A stretch of DNA of 10,446 nt, taken from Rhodobiaceae bacterium. GTDB taxonomy: Bacteria; Pseudomonadota; Alphaproteobacteria; RS24. The stretch is taken from the NCBI GenBank assembly GCA_002689195.1, contig NZFC01000039.1:56389-66834 (forward strand). The letters are read 5' to 3'. The position numbers and the translations under genes were made by a program. The notes below the pieces were generated by a model. That model was given only the letters and a program-made list of their open reading frames with translations, did not search any database and was not told where the DNA came from. This document shows, one piece after another, positions 1 through 5,856 of the stretch. The stretch's first letter is position 1. The number at the start of each line of letters is the position of its first letter.

Positions 1-471
1 CGCGCCCAGCTCGCCATGATGCGCCGCCAAATTGGGGTGGTGTTTCAAGATTTCCGGCTGATCGACCATCTGAGCGTTTATCAAAATGTCACCCTGCCCT
101 TACGCATTGCTGGCAAACGCGAAGCCGCCTATCGCGATAATGTGATCGAATTGCTGCGCTGGGTCGGCCTTGGGCACCAAATGGACACCAAGCCCGAAAC
201 ATTATCGGGCGGCGAAAAACAACGCGCCGCCATCGCCCGCGCCGTCATCGCGCGCCCGCGCCTCATCGTGGCCGACGAGCCGACCGGCAATGTCGACCCG
301 GAAATGGGCATTCGTTTGCTGCGCCTGCTGGATGAATTGAACAAAATGGGCACGACCATTTTGATTGCGACGCACGACAATTACATATGGTCGAGTTTCA
401 ACCCCCCGCGCCTGCATCTGGAAAACCAGCACATTCAGCGCCTGTCGCCGGAGGCCCCTTCCTATGTCTAA
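1..471 (+). CDS. ftsE: Cell division ATP-binding protein FtsE (5' truncated)
   Basis: ABC-type ATPase that pairs with the membrane protein FtsX at the divisome and couples ATP hydrolysis to control of septal peptidoglycan hydrolysis. The reading frame is open from base 1, and 156 residues remain of a family usually about 220-230 long. The missing part includes Walker A. What remains has, in order, the Q-loop (VVFQD, about residue 14 of the fragment), the ABC signature LSGGEKQR, Walker B with catalytic glutamate (LIVADEPTGNVD) and the H-loop (ATHD). The phrase RRQIGVVFQDFRL is typical of FtsE rather than of general transporters. The stop codon overlaps the start of ftsX by 8 bp, as expected for the translationally coupled ftsEX pair. 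The true start and promoter lie outside the window. Confidence 0.95.
   Translation, partial: RAQLAMMRRQIGVVFQDFRLIDHLSVYQNVTLPLRIAGKREAAYRDNVIELLRWVGLGHQMDTKPETLSGGEKQRAAIARAVIARPRLIVADEPTGNVDPEMGIRLLRLLDELNKMGTTILIATHDNYIWSSFNPPRLHLENQHIQRLSPEAPSYV
450..454 (+). promoter_or_regulatory. Ribosome binding site of ftsX
   Basis: GGAGG lies 9 nt upstream of the ATG at 464. It decides the ftsX start: the frame is open further upstream, but those codons only shadow the end of ftsE and give a basic, non-membrane N-terminus. Confidence 0.75.
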
Positions 472-1324
472 ACGCGGCGCTTCCGGGGCGGCGCTTTTGC
501 CGCCGCGCAATATGGCGGGGCCGGCGCTGCTGGCCGTCACCCTGGTGATGACGCTTTTGGCGTGCCTTGCCCTTGGCAGCACTCTGCTTGTCGACCGCGC
601 CGCCGAACGCTGGCTAACGCGCGCCACCAGTGCTGTGAGCATTCAGATTGTGGAAACCCGCAACCAGACAGCCGACGAGCAATTGCCTGCGGTTTTGCGC
701 GAATTGTCTGCCACGCCCGGCGTCGCCAATTTCCGCGTGCTAGATAAGAGCGAACTGGTTCGGCTGTTGGAGCCGTGGCTTGGCGCAGGCAATATCTCGA
801 CCGATTTGCCGCTGCCGCTGCTGATCGAAGTGACGCCCGAGCGGGCGGAAAATTTTGCCGAAGCCGCCTTGCGCGCGCGGCTAACGGCTGTGGCACCAGG
901 CGCGCAGCTTGACACGCATGGGCGGTGGCGCGAGACGCTGGAGCGCATGGCGCGCGCTTTGCGGTTTTTTGCCGGGCTTGTGCTGGTGATGGTGACTTTG
1001 GCGACCGGCACGGTGATTTTATTCGCCACGCGTGCCGGATTGAAAACAAATGAAGATATTTTGGATGTGTTGCACCAAATCGGCGCGCAGGACAGCTTTA
1101 TCTCGCGGCGCTTTGAAAAGCACTTTGTTAAGCTGACCGCCATCGCCTCAACGCTTGGATTTCTGGCTGCTTTGGCGTTTTTTTACGCGCTCGGCCCCTT
1201 GGTGCCCGATGCTCGCAGCAGCGGCTTTTTGGTCTATCTCATTTGCGTTCCGGCCATCGCCGTGCCGTTTAGCTGGCAGGTCACAAGATACTATGTCATG
1301 ACAAGTCTCAAGACGCGCGTTTAA
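464..1324 (+). CDS. ftsX: Cell division protein FtsX (permease-like)
   Basis: Integral inner-membrane partner of FtsE. The complex relays cytoplasmic ATPase activity to periplasmic cell-wall hydrolases or their activators. The 286-residue product has the family topology: a short cytoplasmic N-terminus, a first membrane segment at about 20-43, a periplasmic loop at about 44-165, then three segments at about 168-188, 224-245 and 254-272. The stretch around residues 188-225 (ATRAGLKTNEDIL, then HQIGAQDSFISRRFEKHF) is the conserved cytoplasmic part of the FtsX/MacB permease domain. The start is set by a strong GGAGG at 450-454, and the gene overlaps ftsE by 8 bp. A YdcF-like gene follows after 11 nt, so the operon probably continues. 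Family assignment is secure. Which hydrolase it controls here cannot be read from the sequence. Confidence 0.95.
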   Translation: MSKRGASGAALLPPRNMAGPALLAVTLVMTLLACLALGSTLLVDRAAERWLTRATSAVSIQIVETRNQTADEQLPAVLRELSATPGVANFRVLDKSELVRLLEPWLGAGNISTDLPLPLLIEVTPERAENFAEAALRARLTAVAPGAQLDTHGRWRETLERMARALRFFAGLVLVMVTLATGTVILFATRAGLKTNEDILDVLHQIGAQDSFISRRFEKHFVKLTAIASTLGFLAALAFFYALGPLVPDARSSGFLVYLICVPAIAVPFSWQVTRYYVMTSLKTRV

Positions 1325-1335
1325 GCTGAACGCTC

Positions 1336-1956
1336 ATGACGAGATTTGAAAACAGCGACGCTCCAAGCCTGCCAAAAAAAATTCTGCGCCAGTTTTTGCT
1401 GGCCTGTGGCGGCGCGCTGGTTGTCTTCGCGTTTTTCTTCGGGGTCTTTGCCAATAGTCTCGACACTGAGGCTGGCGACGTACCAGCGGCGGACGGCATC
1501 GTTGTGTTCACCGGCACGGCCAGCGCCCGCATCAGCGCCGGGCTTGATATGCTGGCGCGCGGCAAAGGCCAAAGGCTGTTGATATCCGGCGTCTATGCCG
1601 ACCAGAATTTCGACACTATTTTAACCATGGCCCCGCCCGGTCTGGATAAGCTCGCATGCTGTCTCGACCTAGATTATGTTGCCAAAGATACCAGAGAAAA
1701 TGCCCATGAAACTGCGTTTTGGGCTGAGGTTCACGGCTACAAATCGCTCATCATCGTCACCAGCGCCCATCATGTGCCGCGCGCCTATTTGGAAATGCGC
1801 CGCACCATGCCCGCCATCCGTCTATCGGCCTATCCGGTGGTTCCCGAAAATGTCCGTATCGATGCGTGGTGGCGCTATTCCGGTACTTTCGCTTTGCTGC
1901 TCGGTGAATATGTGCGCTATATTTGGGCCCTCACTGGCTTGCCCGTTTTCACCTGA
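1336..1956 (+). CDS. YdcF/ElyC-like (DUF218) membrane-anchored protein
   Basis: A 206-residue DUF218 family protein related to YdcF/SanA/ElyC. Some members affect envelope integrity or cell-wall precursor metabolism, but the reaction is not settled. A single membrane segment spans about 19-40, so the domain is anchored to the inner membrane. The domain follows with ADGIVVFTGTASARI at 52-66, a GQRLLISGV strand at 78-86, the acidic/amide motif DTRENAHETAFWA at 118-130 and LIIVTSAHHVPRAYLEMRR at 138-156. In many relatives the last motif is S-N-Y-H-M-P-R, so the local variation is mild. It sits 11 nt after ftsX with no clear Shine-Dalgarno, suggesting coupling to ftsX. In rhizobial genomes I recall a plsC acyltransferase gene next; here it is absent. 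Confidence 0.85.
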   Translation: MTRFENSDAPSLPKKILRQFLLACGGALVVFAFFFGVFANSLDTEAGDVPAADGIVVFTGTASARISAGLDMLARGKGQRLLISGVYADQNFDTILTMAPPGLDKLACCLDLDYVAKDTRENAHETAFWAEVHGYKSLIIVTSAHHVPRAYLEMRRTMPAIRLSAYPVVPENVRIDAWWRYSGTFALLLGEYVRYIWALTGLPVFT

Positions 1957-1964
1957 CTGATCGC

Positions 1965-2900
1965 ATGTTGAACCGCTCCCGCATTTGGCTGTTTGCCCCG
2001 TTTATCGCGCTGTTTGCGCTCGGCGTCGGCTTTTTCTTTTTGTGGTCTTATGCTGGCGACGAGATTGAGGCCCGTCTGAGCGCGGAAAACATCACATGGA
2101 AAAGCGCGGTGCGCGCGGGCTTTCCGGCACGCCTGACCATGGATTTCGTGGAGATGGGCTGGGCGCAGGAAAAGCTAAACTGGTCGGTGCCCGCTTTGCG
2201 CTTTACCGTCATGCCGTTTGAAACCGACCACGCAGTCGTGGATTTTTCGTCCCCGCACACGCTCACCACGCAGTTTGCCAAAATGCGCCTCGACCATAGC
2301 GGCAATCTCGCGAGCCTTGTTCTGGACACGCAAGGGCTGGCGCGCGCGTCCTTCGCCTTCACCAAACCGCAATTGCGGGTCACGGCAAATGATGAGGATA
2401 TTGCGCTGGCGGGCGATGATGTGGCCCTGCATGTCCGGCGCGCGCCCGATAATGCTGCCCGCGCCGATATTGCCTTGCGAACCGGGCGCATCACGGGCGA
2501 TGCGCGGCTGGGTATCACGCGCAGCGAAGTTGATATCGACACACCGCAAAGCTGGCTGACCGGTGCGCTGGCCGCCGGCGATCTTGTCGGCATTGACAAG
2601 TTTATCATCGTGCGCGACGCGCTGACCTTTCGCGGCTCGGGACGTTTAAAACTCGCTACCAGCGGCTTTATCGACGGCAAACTAGATATGGATGTGGTCA
2701 ATCTCGTGGCTTTGTTTGAGCTGCTGGAAGATGCAGGTCTCACCAATCCCCGCGACCGAAACCGGTTGATGTTGCTGGCGCAATTGTCTTCGGCATTTTC
2801 GGGTAAATCGCGCGACCGCCTGCAAGTGCCCTTGCGGTTCCGGCAGGCGCGCAGCTTTATCGGCCCGCTTGATGTGGGCCCCGCCCCGCGCTGGCGCTAG
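1965..2900 (+). CDS. DUF2125 domain-containing membrane-anchored protein
   Basis: A 311-residue member of the DUF2125 family, widespread in alphaproteobacteria and of unknown function. An N-terminal membrane segment at about 8-29 (WLFAPFIALFALGVGFFFLW) looks like an uncleaved signal anchor, leaving the rest periplasmic. Family traits are the early VRAGFPARL segment (49-57), followed by a region rich in beta strands, and the C-terminal block LQVPLRFRQARSFIGPLDVGPAPRW just before the stop. I chose the ATG at 1965 because it starts directly before the membrane segment and lies 8 nt after the ydcF stop; a TTG at 1923 would add 14 residues overlapping ydcF. No obvious ribosome site is seen. Its stop shares four bases with the stop of the convergent dehydrogenase gene. 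Family fairly sure, function unknown. Confidence 0.8.
   Translation: MLNRSRIWLFAPFIALFALGVGFFFLWSYAGDEIEARLSAENITWKSAVRAGFPARLTMDFVEMGWAQEKLNWSVPALRFTVMPFETDHAVVDFSSPHTLTTQFAKMRLDHSGNLASLVLDTQGLARASFAFTKPQLRVTANDEDIALAGDDVALHVRRAPDNAARADIALRTGRITGDARLGITRSEVDIDTPQSWLTGALAAGDLVGIDKFIIVRDALTFRGSGRLKLATSGFIDGKLDMDVVNLVALFELLEDAGLTNPRDRNRLMLLAQLSSAFSGKSRDRLQVPLRFRQARSFIGPLDVGPAPRWR
2897..2900. other. Convergent stop-codon overlap (CTAG)
   Basis: The palindrome CTAG provides TAG to the DUF2125 gene on the plus strand and TAG to the dehydrogenase gene on the minus strand. No hairpin followed by a T-run is seen near it, so each transcript probably runs into the other gene. The same arrangement recurs at 7647-7650. 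Confidence 0.95.
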
Positions 2901-3823
2901 CCCGCATCGGGTTTGGCGGGCAGGTCGCGGCCAAAATTTGGCACATCGACATCCTGACCGGCATCGATCACGCTTTGGCGAATTTCGCGGGTCTGGCTGA
3001 ACGTGCTTTGCAAATAATCAGCATCGCCATGCCGGATGGCGCGTTGCAGGGCAACGAGGTCTTCATTGAAGCGTCCCAGCATTTCCAAAACCGCGTCTTT
3101 GTTCTGTAGAAAAATATCGCGCCACATGACCGGATCGGACGCGGCGATGCGGGTGAAATCGCGGAAGCCGCTGGCGGAATATTTAATGACGGCGCTGCGC
3201 GTATCGCTTTCCAGCTGGGCGGCGGTGCCGACAATATTAAACGCGATGAGGTGCGGCAAATGGCTGGTGATTGCCAGCACAAGGTCATGGTGGCGCGCAT
3301 CCATAAACTCCACCTCGCTGCCAATATCGCGCCACAAACCCGCCACGGTTTCAACCGCGTGCAAATTCGTCTCACTCGGCGGCGTTAAAATGCACCAGCG
3401 CCCCTCAAACAATTCGGCAAAACCGGCATCGGGGCCGGAATATTCCGTGCCCGCAATCGGGTGGCCCGGCACGAGATACACATCGTCTTTCAAAACCGGC
3501 AGAATTTCGTCCAACACGCATTGCTTGACCGAGCCGACATCGGTCAGCACCGCGCCGGATTTCAACACCGGCATAATATCTTTTGCCAGCGGTGCCATGG
3601 CACTGAGCGGCACGTTCAAAAACACCACATCAGCCCCGTCTGCTGCGCTGGCCGCGCTGTCGTGAACGGCATCGACAAAGCCCAATTCGCGGGCGCGGGC
3701 GCGCGTTTCCGGCGAGCGCGCATAGCCGGTGATGTGGCCCGCTACCCCATGTTTTTTAAACGCATGGCCCAGGGACGAGCCGATAAGCCCCAGCCCGATG
3801 AGGGCAATATGCGGTTTGCTCAT
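2897..3823 (-). CDS. tyrC: Prephenate/arogenate (cyclohexadienyl) dehydrogenase, TyrA/TyrC family
   Basis: Catalyses oxidative decarboxylation of prephenate and/or arogenate in tyrosine synthesis. The 308-residue protein starts with a nucleotide-binding glycine motif (IGLGLIGSSLG, glycines 10, 12 and 15). It carries TDVGSVK at 94-100, HPIAGTEYSG at 121-130 with the catalytic histidine H121, SHLPHL at 187-192, and the helical domain with GFRDFTR at 219-225, where the arginine is expected to bind substrate. The residues after beta-strand 2 read GYARS without the acidic residue common in NAD-specific forms, so NADP use is possible (inference). The ATG at 3823 overlaps the hisC stop by 4 bp (ATGA) and has GGAG 8 nt upstream; upstream extensions merely shadow hisC. 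Placement after hisC matches the hisH-tyrC pair known from Zymomonas, whose dehydrogenase accepts both substrates. Prephenate versus arogenate preference is undecided. Confidence 0.92.
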   Translation of the reverse strand: MSKPHIALIGLGLIGSSLGHAFKKHGVAGHITGYARSPETRARARELGFVDAVHDSAASAADGADVVFLNVPLSAMAPLAKDIMPVLKSGAVLTDVGSVKQCVLDEILPVLKDDVYLVPGHPIAGTEYSGPDAGFAELFEGRWCILTPPSETNLHAVETVAGLWRDIGSEVEFMDARHHDLVLAITSHLPHLIAFNIVGTAAQLESDTRSAVIKYSASGFRDFTRIAASDPVMWRDIFLQNKDAVLEMLGRFNEDLVALQRAIRHGDADYLQSTFSQTREIRQSVIDAGQDVDVPNFGRDLPAKPDAG

Positions 3824-4923
3824 CCACTTTTCTCCGCAACATCCGTTTCGGCGATAAAATCCGTCAATGCGGCAAGGGCGGCGCGGTTGCCCGCTTCCGT
3901 ACCGATGCTCAAACGCAAAGCATGCGGCAGGCCATATGCCGTAAGGCCGCGCGGGATGACACCGCGCGCGCATAAAAACGCTTCAGCGGCGCTGGCCTGC
4001 TTGTCGCTGTCAAACTCGACAAGAATAAAATTGGCAAATGATGGCCGCACGCTGAAACCAATGCCGCCAAGCTGCTGCACCAACCACTCGCGCCATTGCG
4101 CGTTATGCGCGCGGCTGGCCTCGATATGGCCCTGATCGTCAAGGGCGGCAAGACCAGCGGCCATGGCCGGCTGGTTGATATTGAACGGCCCGCGCAGACG
4201 GTTCAGCACATTGGCAATGTCAGGCGGGCAATAGCCCCAGCCCAGCCGCAGAGCCGCCAGCCCATAGGCCTTGGAAAATGTGCGCGTGGTCACGACATTA
4301 TCGTGCTGTTCAACGAGGTCAAACCCGGCCGGATAGTTTTGCGGGTCGCAATATTCGGCATAAGCCCCGTCCAGCACCAATATGGTGTCCCCGCTAAGAC
4401 CCGCATGCAGGCGCATAATTTCATCGCGCTCAAGCATTGTGCCAGTCGGGTTATTGGGATTGGCGAGAAACACCATGCGGGTGGCTGGCGTCACCGCGCC
4501 CAGCAAAGCGTCGACATTTGCTGTCAGCGCGCGCTCGCCCACCGCAATCGGGCGCGCACCCGCGGCGCGGCTGGCAAGCTTGTAGATTAAAAACGCATGT
4601 TCGGTGTGCAACACCTCATCGCCCGGCCCTAAATAGGCTTGCGTCAGTAATTGCAAAATTTCATCCGACCCGTTACCGCACACAATATTTTCGGCGTTCA
4701 GCCGGTTCAGTTTTGCGAGTGCTTCGCGCAAGGCGGTTGCATGCCCATCGGGATAAACCGACGGGTCGAAGGCTTCTTCCAAGGCCGCGCGTGCGGCAGG
4801 GCTGGCGCCCAACGGGTTTTCATTGGCCGACATTTTATGCGGGTTCGCTACGCCTTTCACCGCGTCGCGCCCGCCGACATAAGCCGGCATGTCGAGAATG
4901 CCTTCTTTTGGAACCGGTTTCAT
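3820..4923 (-). CDS. hisC: Histidinol-phosphate / aromatic amino acid aminotransferase
   Basis: PLP-dependent class I/II aminotransferase of the HisC family, 367 residues, cytoplasmic. It converts imidazole acetol phosphate to histidinol phosphate in histidine synthesis. In this chromosomal position it probably also transaminates phenylpyruvate, hydroxyphenylpyruvate or prephenate. Motifs include SANENPLG at 32-39, NGSDEIL at 84-90, NPNNPTG at 155-161, the PLP-contacting DGAYAEY at 185-191, the Schiff-base lysine K218 in TFSKAYG, R226 in LRLGW, and the late carboxylate-binding arginine in LRLSIG. The ATG at 4923 is preferred over an in-frame GTG at 4929 because AGGAG lies about 8 nt before the ATG but only 2 nt before the GTG. 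It follows the chorismate mutase stop by 2 nt and overlaps the next gene by 4 bp, so the three form one operon. With no other his genes visible, an aromatic role is likely (inference). Confidence 0.93.
   Translation of the reverse strand: MKPVPKEGILDMPAYVGGRDAVKGVANPHKMSANENPLGASPAARAALEEAFDPSVYPDGHATALREALAKLNRLNAENIVCGNGSDEILQLLTQAYLGPGDEVLHTEHAFLIYKLASRAAGARPIAVGERALTANVDALLGAVTPATRMVFLANPNNPTGTMLERDEIMRLHAGLSGDTILVLDGAYAEYCDPQNYPAGFDLVEQHDNVVTTRTFSKAYGLAALRLGWGYCPPDIANVLNRLRGPFNINQPAMAAGLAALDDQGHIEASRAHNAQWREWLVQQLGGIGFSVRPSFANFILVEFDSDKQASAAEAFLCARGVIPRGLTAYGLPHALRLSIGTEAGNRAALAALTDFIAETDVAEKSG
3832..3835 (-). promoter_or_regulatory. Ribosome binding site of the dehydrogenase gene
   Basis: GGAG on the minus strand lies 8 nt upstream of the ATG at 3823, inside the end of hisC. 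It supports this start over the longer open frame reaching back to 3973. Confidence 0.65.
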
Positions 4924-4925
4924 GA

Positions 4926-5693
4926 TCACTTCTCCTGCCCGTCTGGAACATGCAAAAGGTCATAATTTCCAAGCCAGACGACAGCCGCGCCATATTTATC
5001 GGCGATCTCATCAGCACGCAAGGGGGCACGCAAAGGCCCGCTAAAGGAAGAGCCGATTTCAATAAGCGCGTCTTGCCCGTATTGCGCCATGATAACGCCG
5101 CCCTCGACAGCTTGTGCCTGCGATACGCGCGCGCGCACCAGCGTCACCATGGTTTCGCTTGGTTCAAACGACACCGCGCCATAGCAAAGAGCAACCGGCT
5201 TTTCCAAAAGTGGCAGACGCGCAAAAACACCCGCCGCACCCGCGGGCGTGAAATCTGTCTCAAGCGGGACCACCGCCACCGAACGCGGGTCGCTATCGCA
5301 CGCACGCACCGCATCAGCGGCGCTGTCATGGGTTTGATATTGCGCGGCCACGCCGAAATGATCGCGTGCCATGCGCGCCGTTGCCGCGCATATATGCACA
5401 ATAAGACCCCCCTGCTGAACGAGTGCCGCGCCGATGATTTCGCGCCAGACCGCCAGCAGGCTCGATAAGCCGAAGGGCGGTTTTTCGCTTGCATGCCAAT
5501 CGGCCAGCGCCTGCATTTGCTGCATTTCGCGGGCCGGACGCAAGGCCATGGTTTCGCGCGCATCGGCTTTGCTGCGCGCCACATCTTCCACCAGTCGCGC
5601 ACGCGCAAGCAGCAAGGCGCGCATCTGCGCGTCGAGAGCGTCAATTTCTTCCCGAATTGCAGCCAATCCGGTTTTGTCCGTGTTTCGATCCAT
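4926..5693 (-). CDS. AroQ-type chorismate mutase with a degenerate prephenate-dehydratase-like C-terminal domain
   Basis: The first about 95 residues are an AroQ-class all-helical chorismate mutase, converting chorismate to prephenate at the entry to phenylalanine and tyrosine synthesis. Expected active-site positions are present: R14 in IREEIDALD, arginines around 31-33, K42, and R55-E56 in LRPARE. The remaining 160 residues are less clear. The segment AATARMARDHFGVAAQYQTHDSAADAVR and the following VAVVPLE resemble the ligand-binding lobe of prephenate dehydratase (PheA). I see no GTYSE-type motif, no ENS after VVPLE, and no TRF catalytic motif, so dehydratase activity is unlikely. It may be a regulatory or structural remnant. 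At 255 residues it is much longer than a stand-alone AroQ. It is the first gene of the minus-strand operon, 159 bp from the divergent metX. No strong ribosome site precedes the ATG. Confidence 0.82.
   Translation of the reverse strand: MDRNTDKTGLAAIREEIDALDAQMRALLLARARLVEDVARSKADARETMALRPAREMQQMQALADWHASEKPPFGLSSLLAVWREIIGAALVQQGGLIVHICAATARMARDHFGVAAQYQTHDSAADAVRACDSDPRSVAVVPLETDFTPAGAAGVFARLPLLEKPVALCYGAVSFEPSETMVTLVRARVSQAQAVEGGVIMAQYGQDALIEIGSSFSGPLRAPLRADEIADKYGAAVVWLGNYDLLHVPDGQEK
4932..4936 (-). promoter_or_regulatory. Ribosome binding site of hisC
   Basis: AGGAG on the minus strand within the last codons of chorismate mutase. Its 8-nt spacing favours the ATG at 4923 over the overlapping GTG at 4929. 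Confidence 0.65.
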
Positions 5694-5755
5694 GCCTGTC
5701 CCGCAAGGTATGGGTGTTTTTCAATAGCGCCTAGTCTTAAGGTGCAAGAGCGTGT

Positions 5756-5777
5756 AAATCAAAGGAAAGATTGATTT
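5756..5777. promoter_or_regulatory. AT-rich dyad, possible operator
   Basis: Perfect 7-bp inverted repeat AAATCAA / TTGATTT separated by 8 nt (AGGAAAGA), in an otherwise GC-rich sequence and near the middle of the divergent intergenic region. The size fits a dimeric regulator site serving one or both operons. It could also form a small hairpin in a metX transcript starting upstream. No family of regulator can be named from the sequence. Confidence 0.35.
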
Positions 5778-5786
5778 TAACGATGA

Positions 5787-5848
5787 GGTTGGTATGCGTT
5801 CTGCACGGTTAAGACCACGGAATTTTGGCATACCGACTAGGTCGGGGG
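5787..5848 (+). promoter_or_regulatory. Structured metX 5' leader with two competing hairpins
   Basis: Hairpin A pairs 5787-5797 with 5828-5838; it has a perfect GGTATGC/GCATACC core extended by G-U and Watson-Crick pairs. It continues into a second stem, 5798-5803 with 5818-5823, and a small GGT-TAAG-ACC cap. Hairpin B is CCGAC-TAG-GTCGG at 5833-5845, whose 3' arm runs into the G-rich ribosome site (GGGGG, 5844-5848) of metX. Both need bases 5833-5837, so they exclude each other. A would free the ribosome site and B would partly hide it. This is the layout of translational switches, and metX is a common target of SAM-responsive ones, but no known riboswitch consensus was recognised. Pairings were found by eye; function is inference. 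Confidence 0.4.
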
Positions 5849-5856
5849 ATATATGA
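5794..5856 (+). CDS. Possible leader peptide (upstream ORF) coupled to metX
   Basis: A 20-codon ORF with peptide [20 protein letters not shown]. It has a plausible ribosome site (GAGG at 5785-5788, 5 nt before ATG) and its TGA stop overlaps the metX ATG as ATGA at 5853-5856. Five of its 20 codons (TTA, AGA, ATA, AGG, ATA) are of types that look uncommon in the neighbouring GC-rich genes. Its start codon lies inside the long leader hairpin, so translation and folding would interfere. The peptide is rich in arginine, has no methionine after the first, and resembles nothing I recognise. A chance ORF is quite possible, and such short frames occur randomly. Confidence 0.25.
   Translation: MRSARLRPRNFGIPTRSGDI

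Larger units (their letters stand above)
5694..5852. other. Intergenic region between divergent chorismate mutase and metX genes
   Basis: This 159-bp stretch must carry the promoters of both divergent units. It is richer in A and T than its surroundings. I found no strong sigma70-type -35/-10 pair on either strand; the best minus-strand candidate is TTGATT, 17 bp, TAAGAC, which is weak. It contains the dyad at 5756-5777 and the structured metX leader at 5787-5848. The known alphaproteobacterial SAM-II riboswitch motif, often found before metX or metA, is not recognisable. Confidence 0.7.

Noticed and set aside
365..463. Longer FtsX start at 365
   Set aside because: The extra 33 residues overlap ftsE out of frame, are basic and non-hydrophobic, and a strong ribosome site supports the ATG at 464.
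2048..2746. Long antisense ORF (232 codons) opposite the DUF2125 gene
   Set aside because: It shadows the coding frame in GC-rich DNA: composition is serine/arginine-rich, there is no family motif, and the plus-strand frame gives a recognisable family with anchor and C-terminal block.
2880..2920. Bidirectional terminator at the first convergent junction
   Set aside because: No stable hairpin with a T-run on either strand was found; only the 4-bp CTAG palindrome.
3824..3973. Longer start of the dehydrogenase
   Set aside because: The 50 extra residues would precede the nucleotide-binding strand and shadow hisC; ATG 3823 has GGAG and an ATGA overlap.
3461..4135. 224-codon plus-strand ORF across the tyrC/hisC junction
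   Set aside because: It is opposite two clear enzymes with intact motifs and has no recognisable domain.
5694..5852. SAM-II riboswitch before metX
   Set aside because: The gene and lineage fit, but the expected CGUGGUGAUUUG, GCCACGUUAAA and CUAAA segments with their pseudoknot pairing are not there. A TGATTT occurs at 5772 alone, as part of the dyad.
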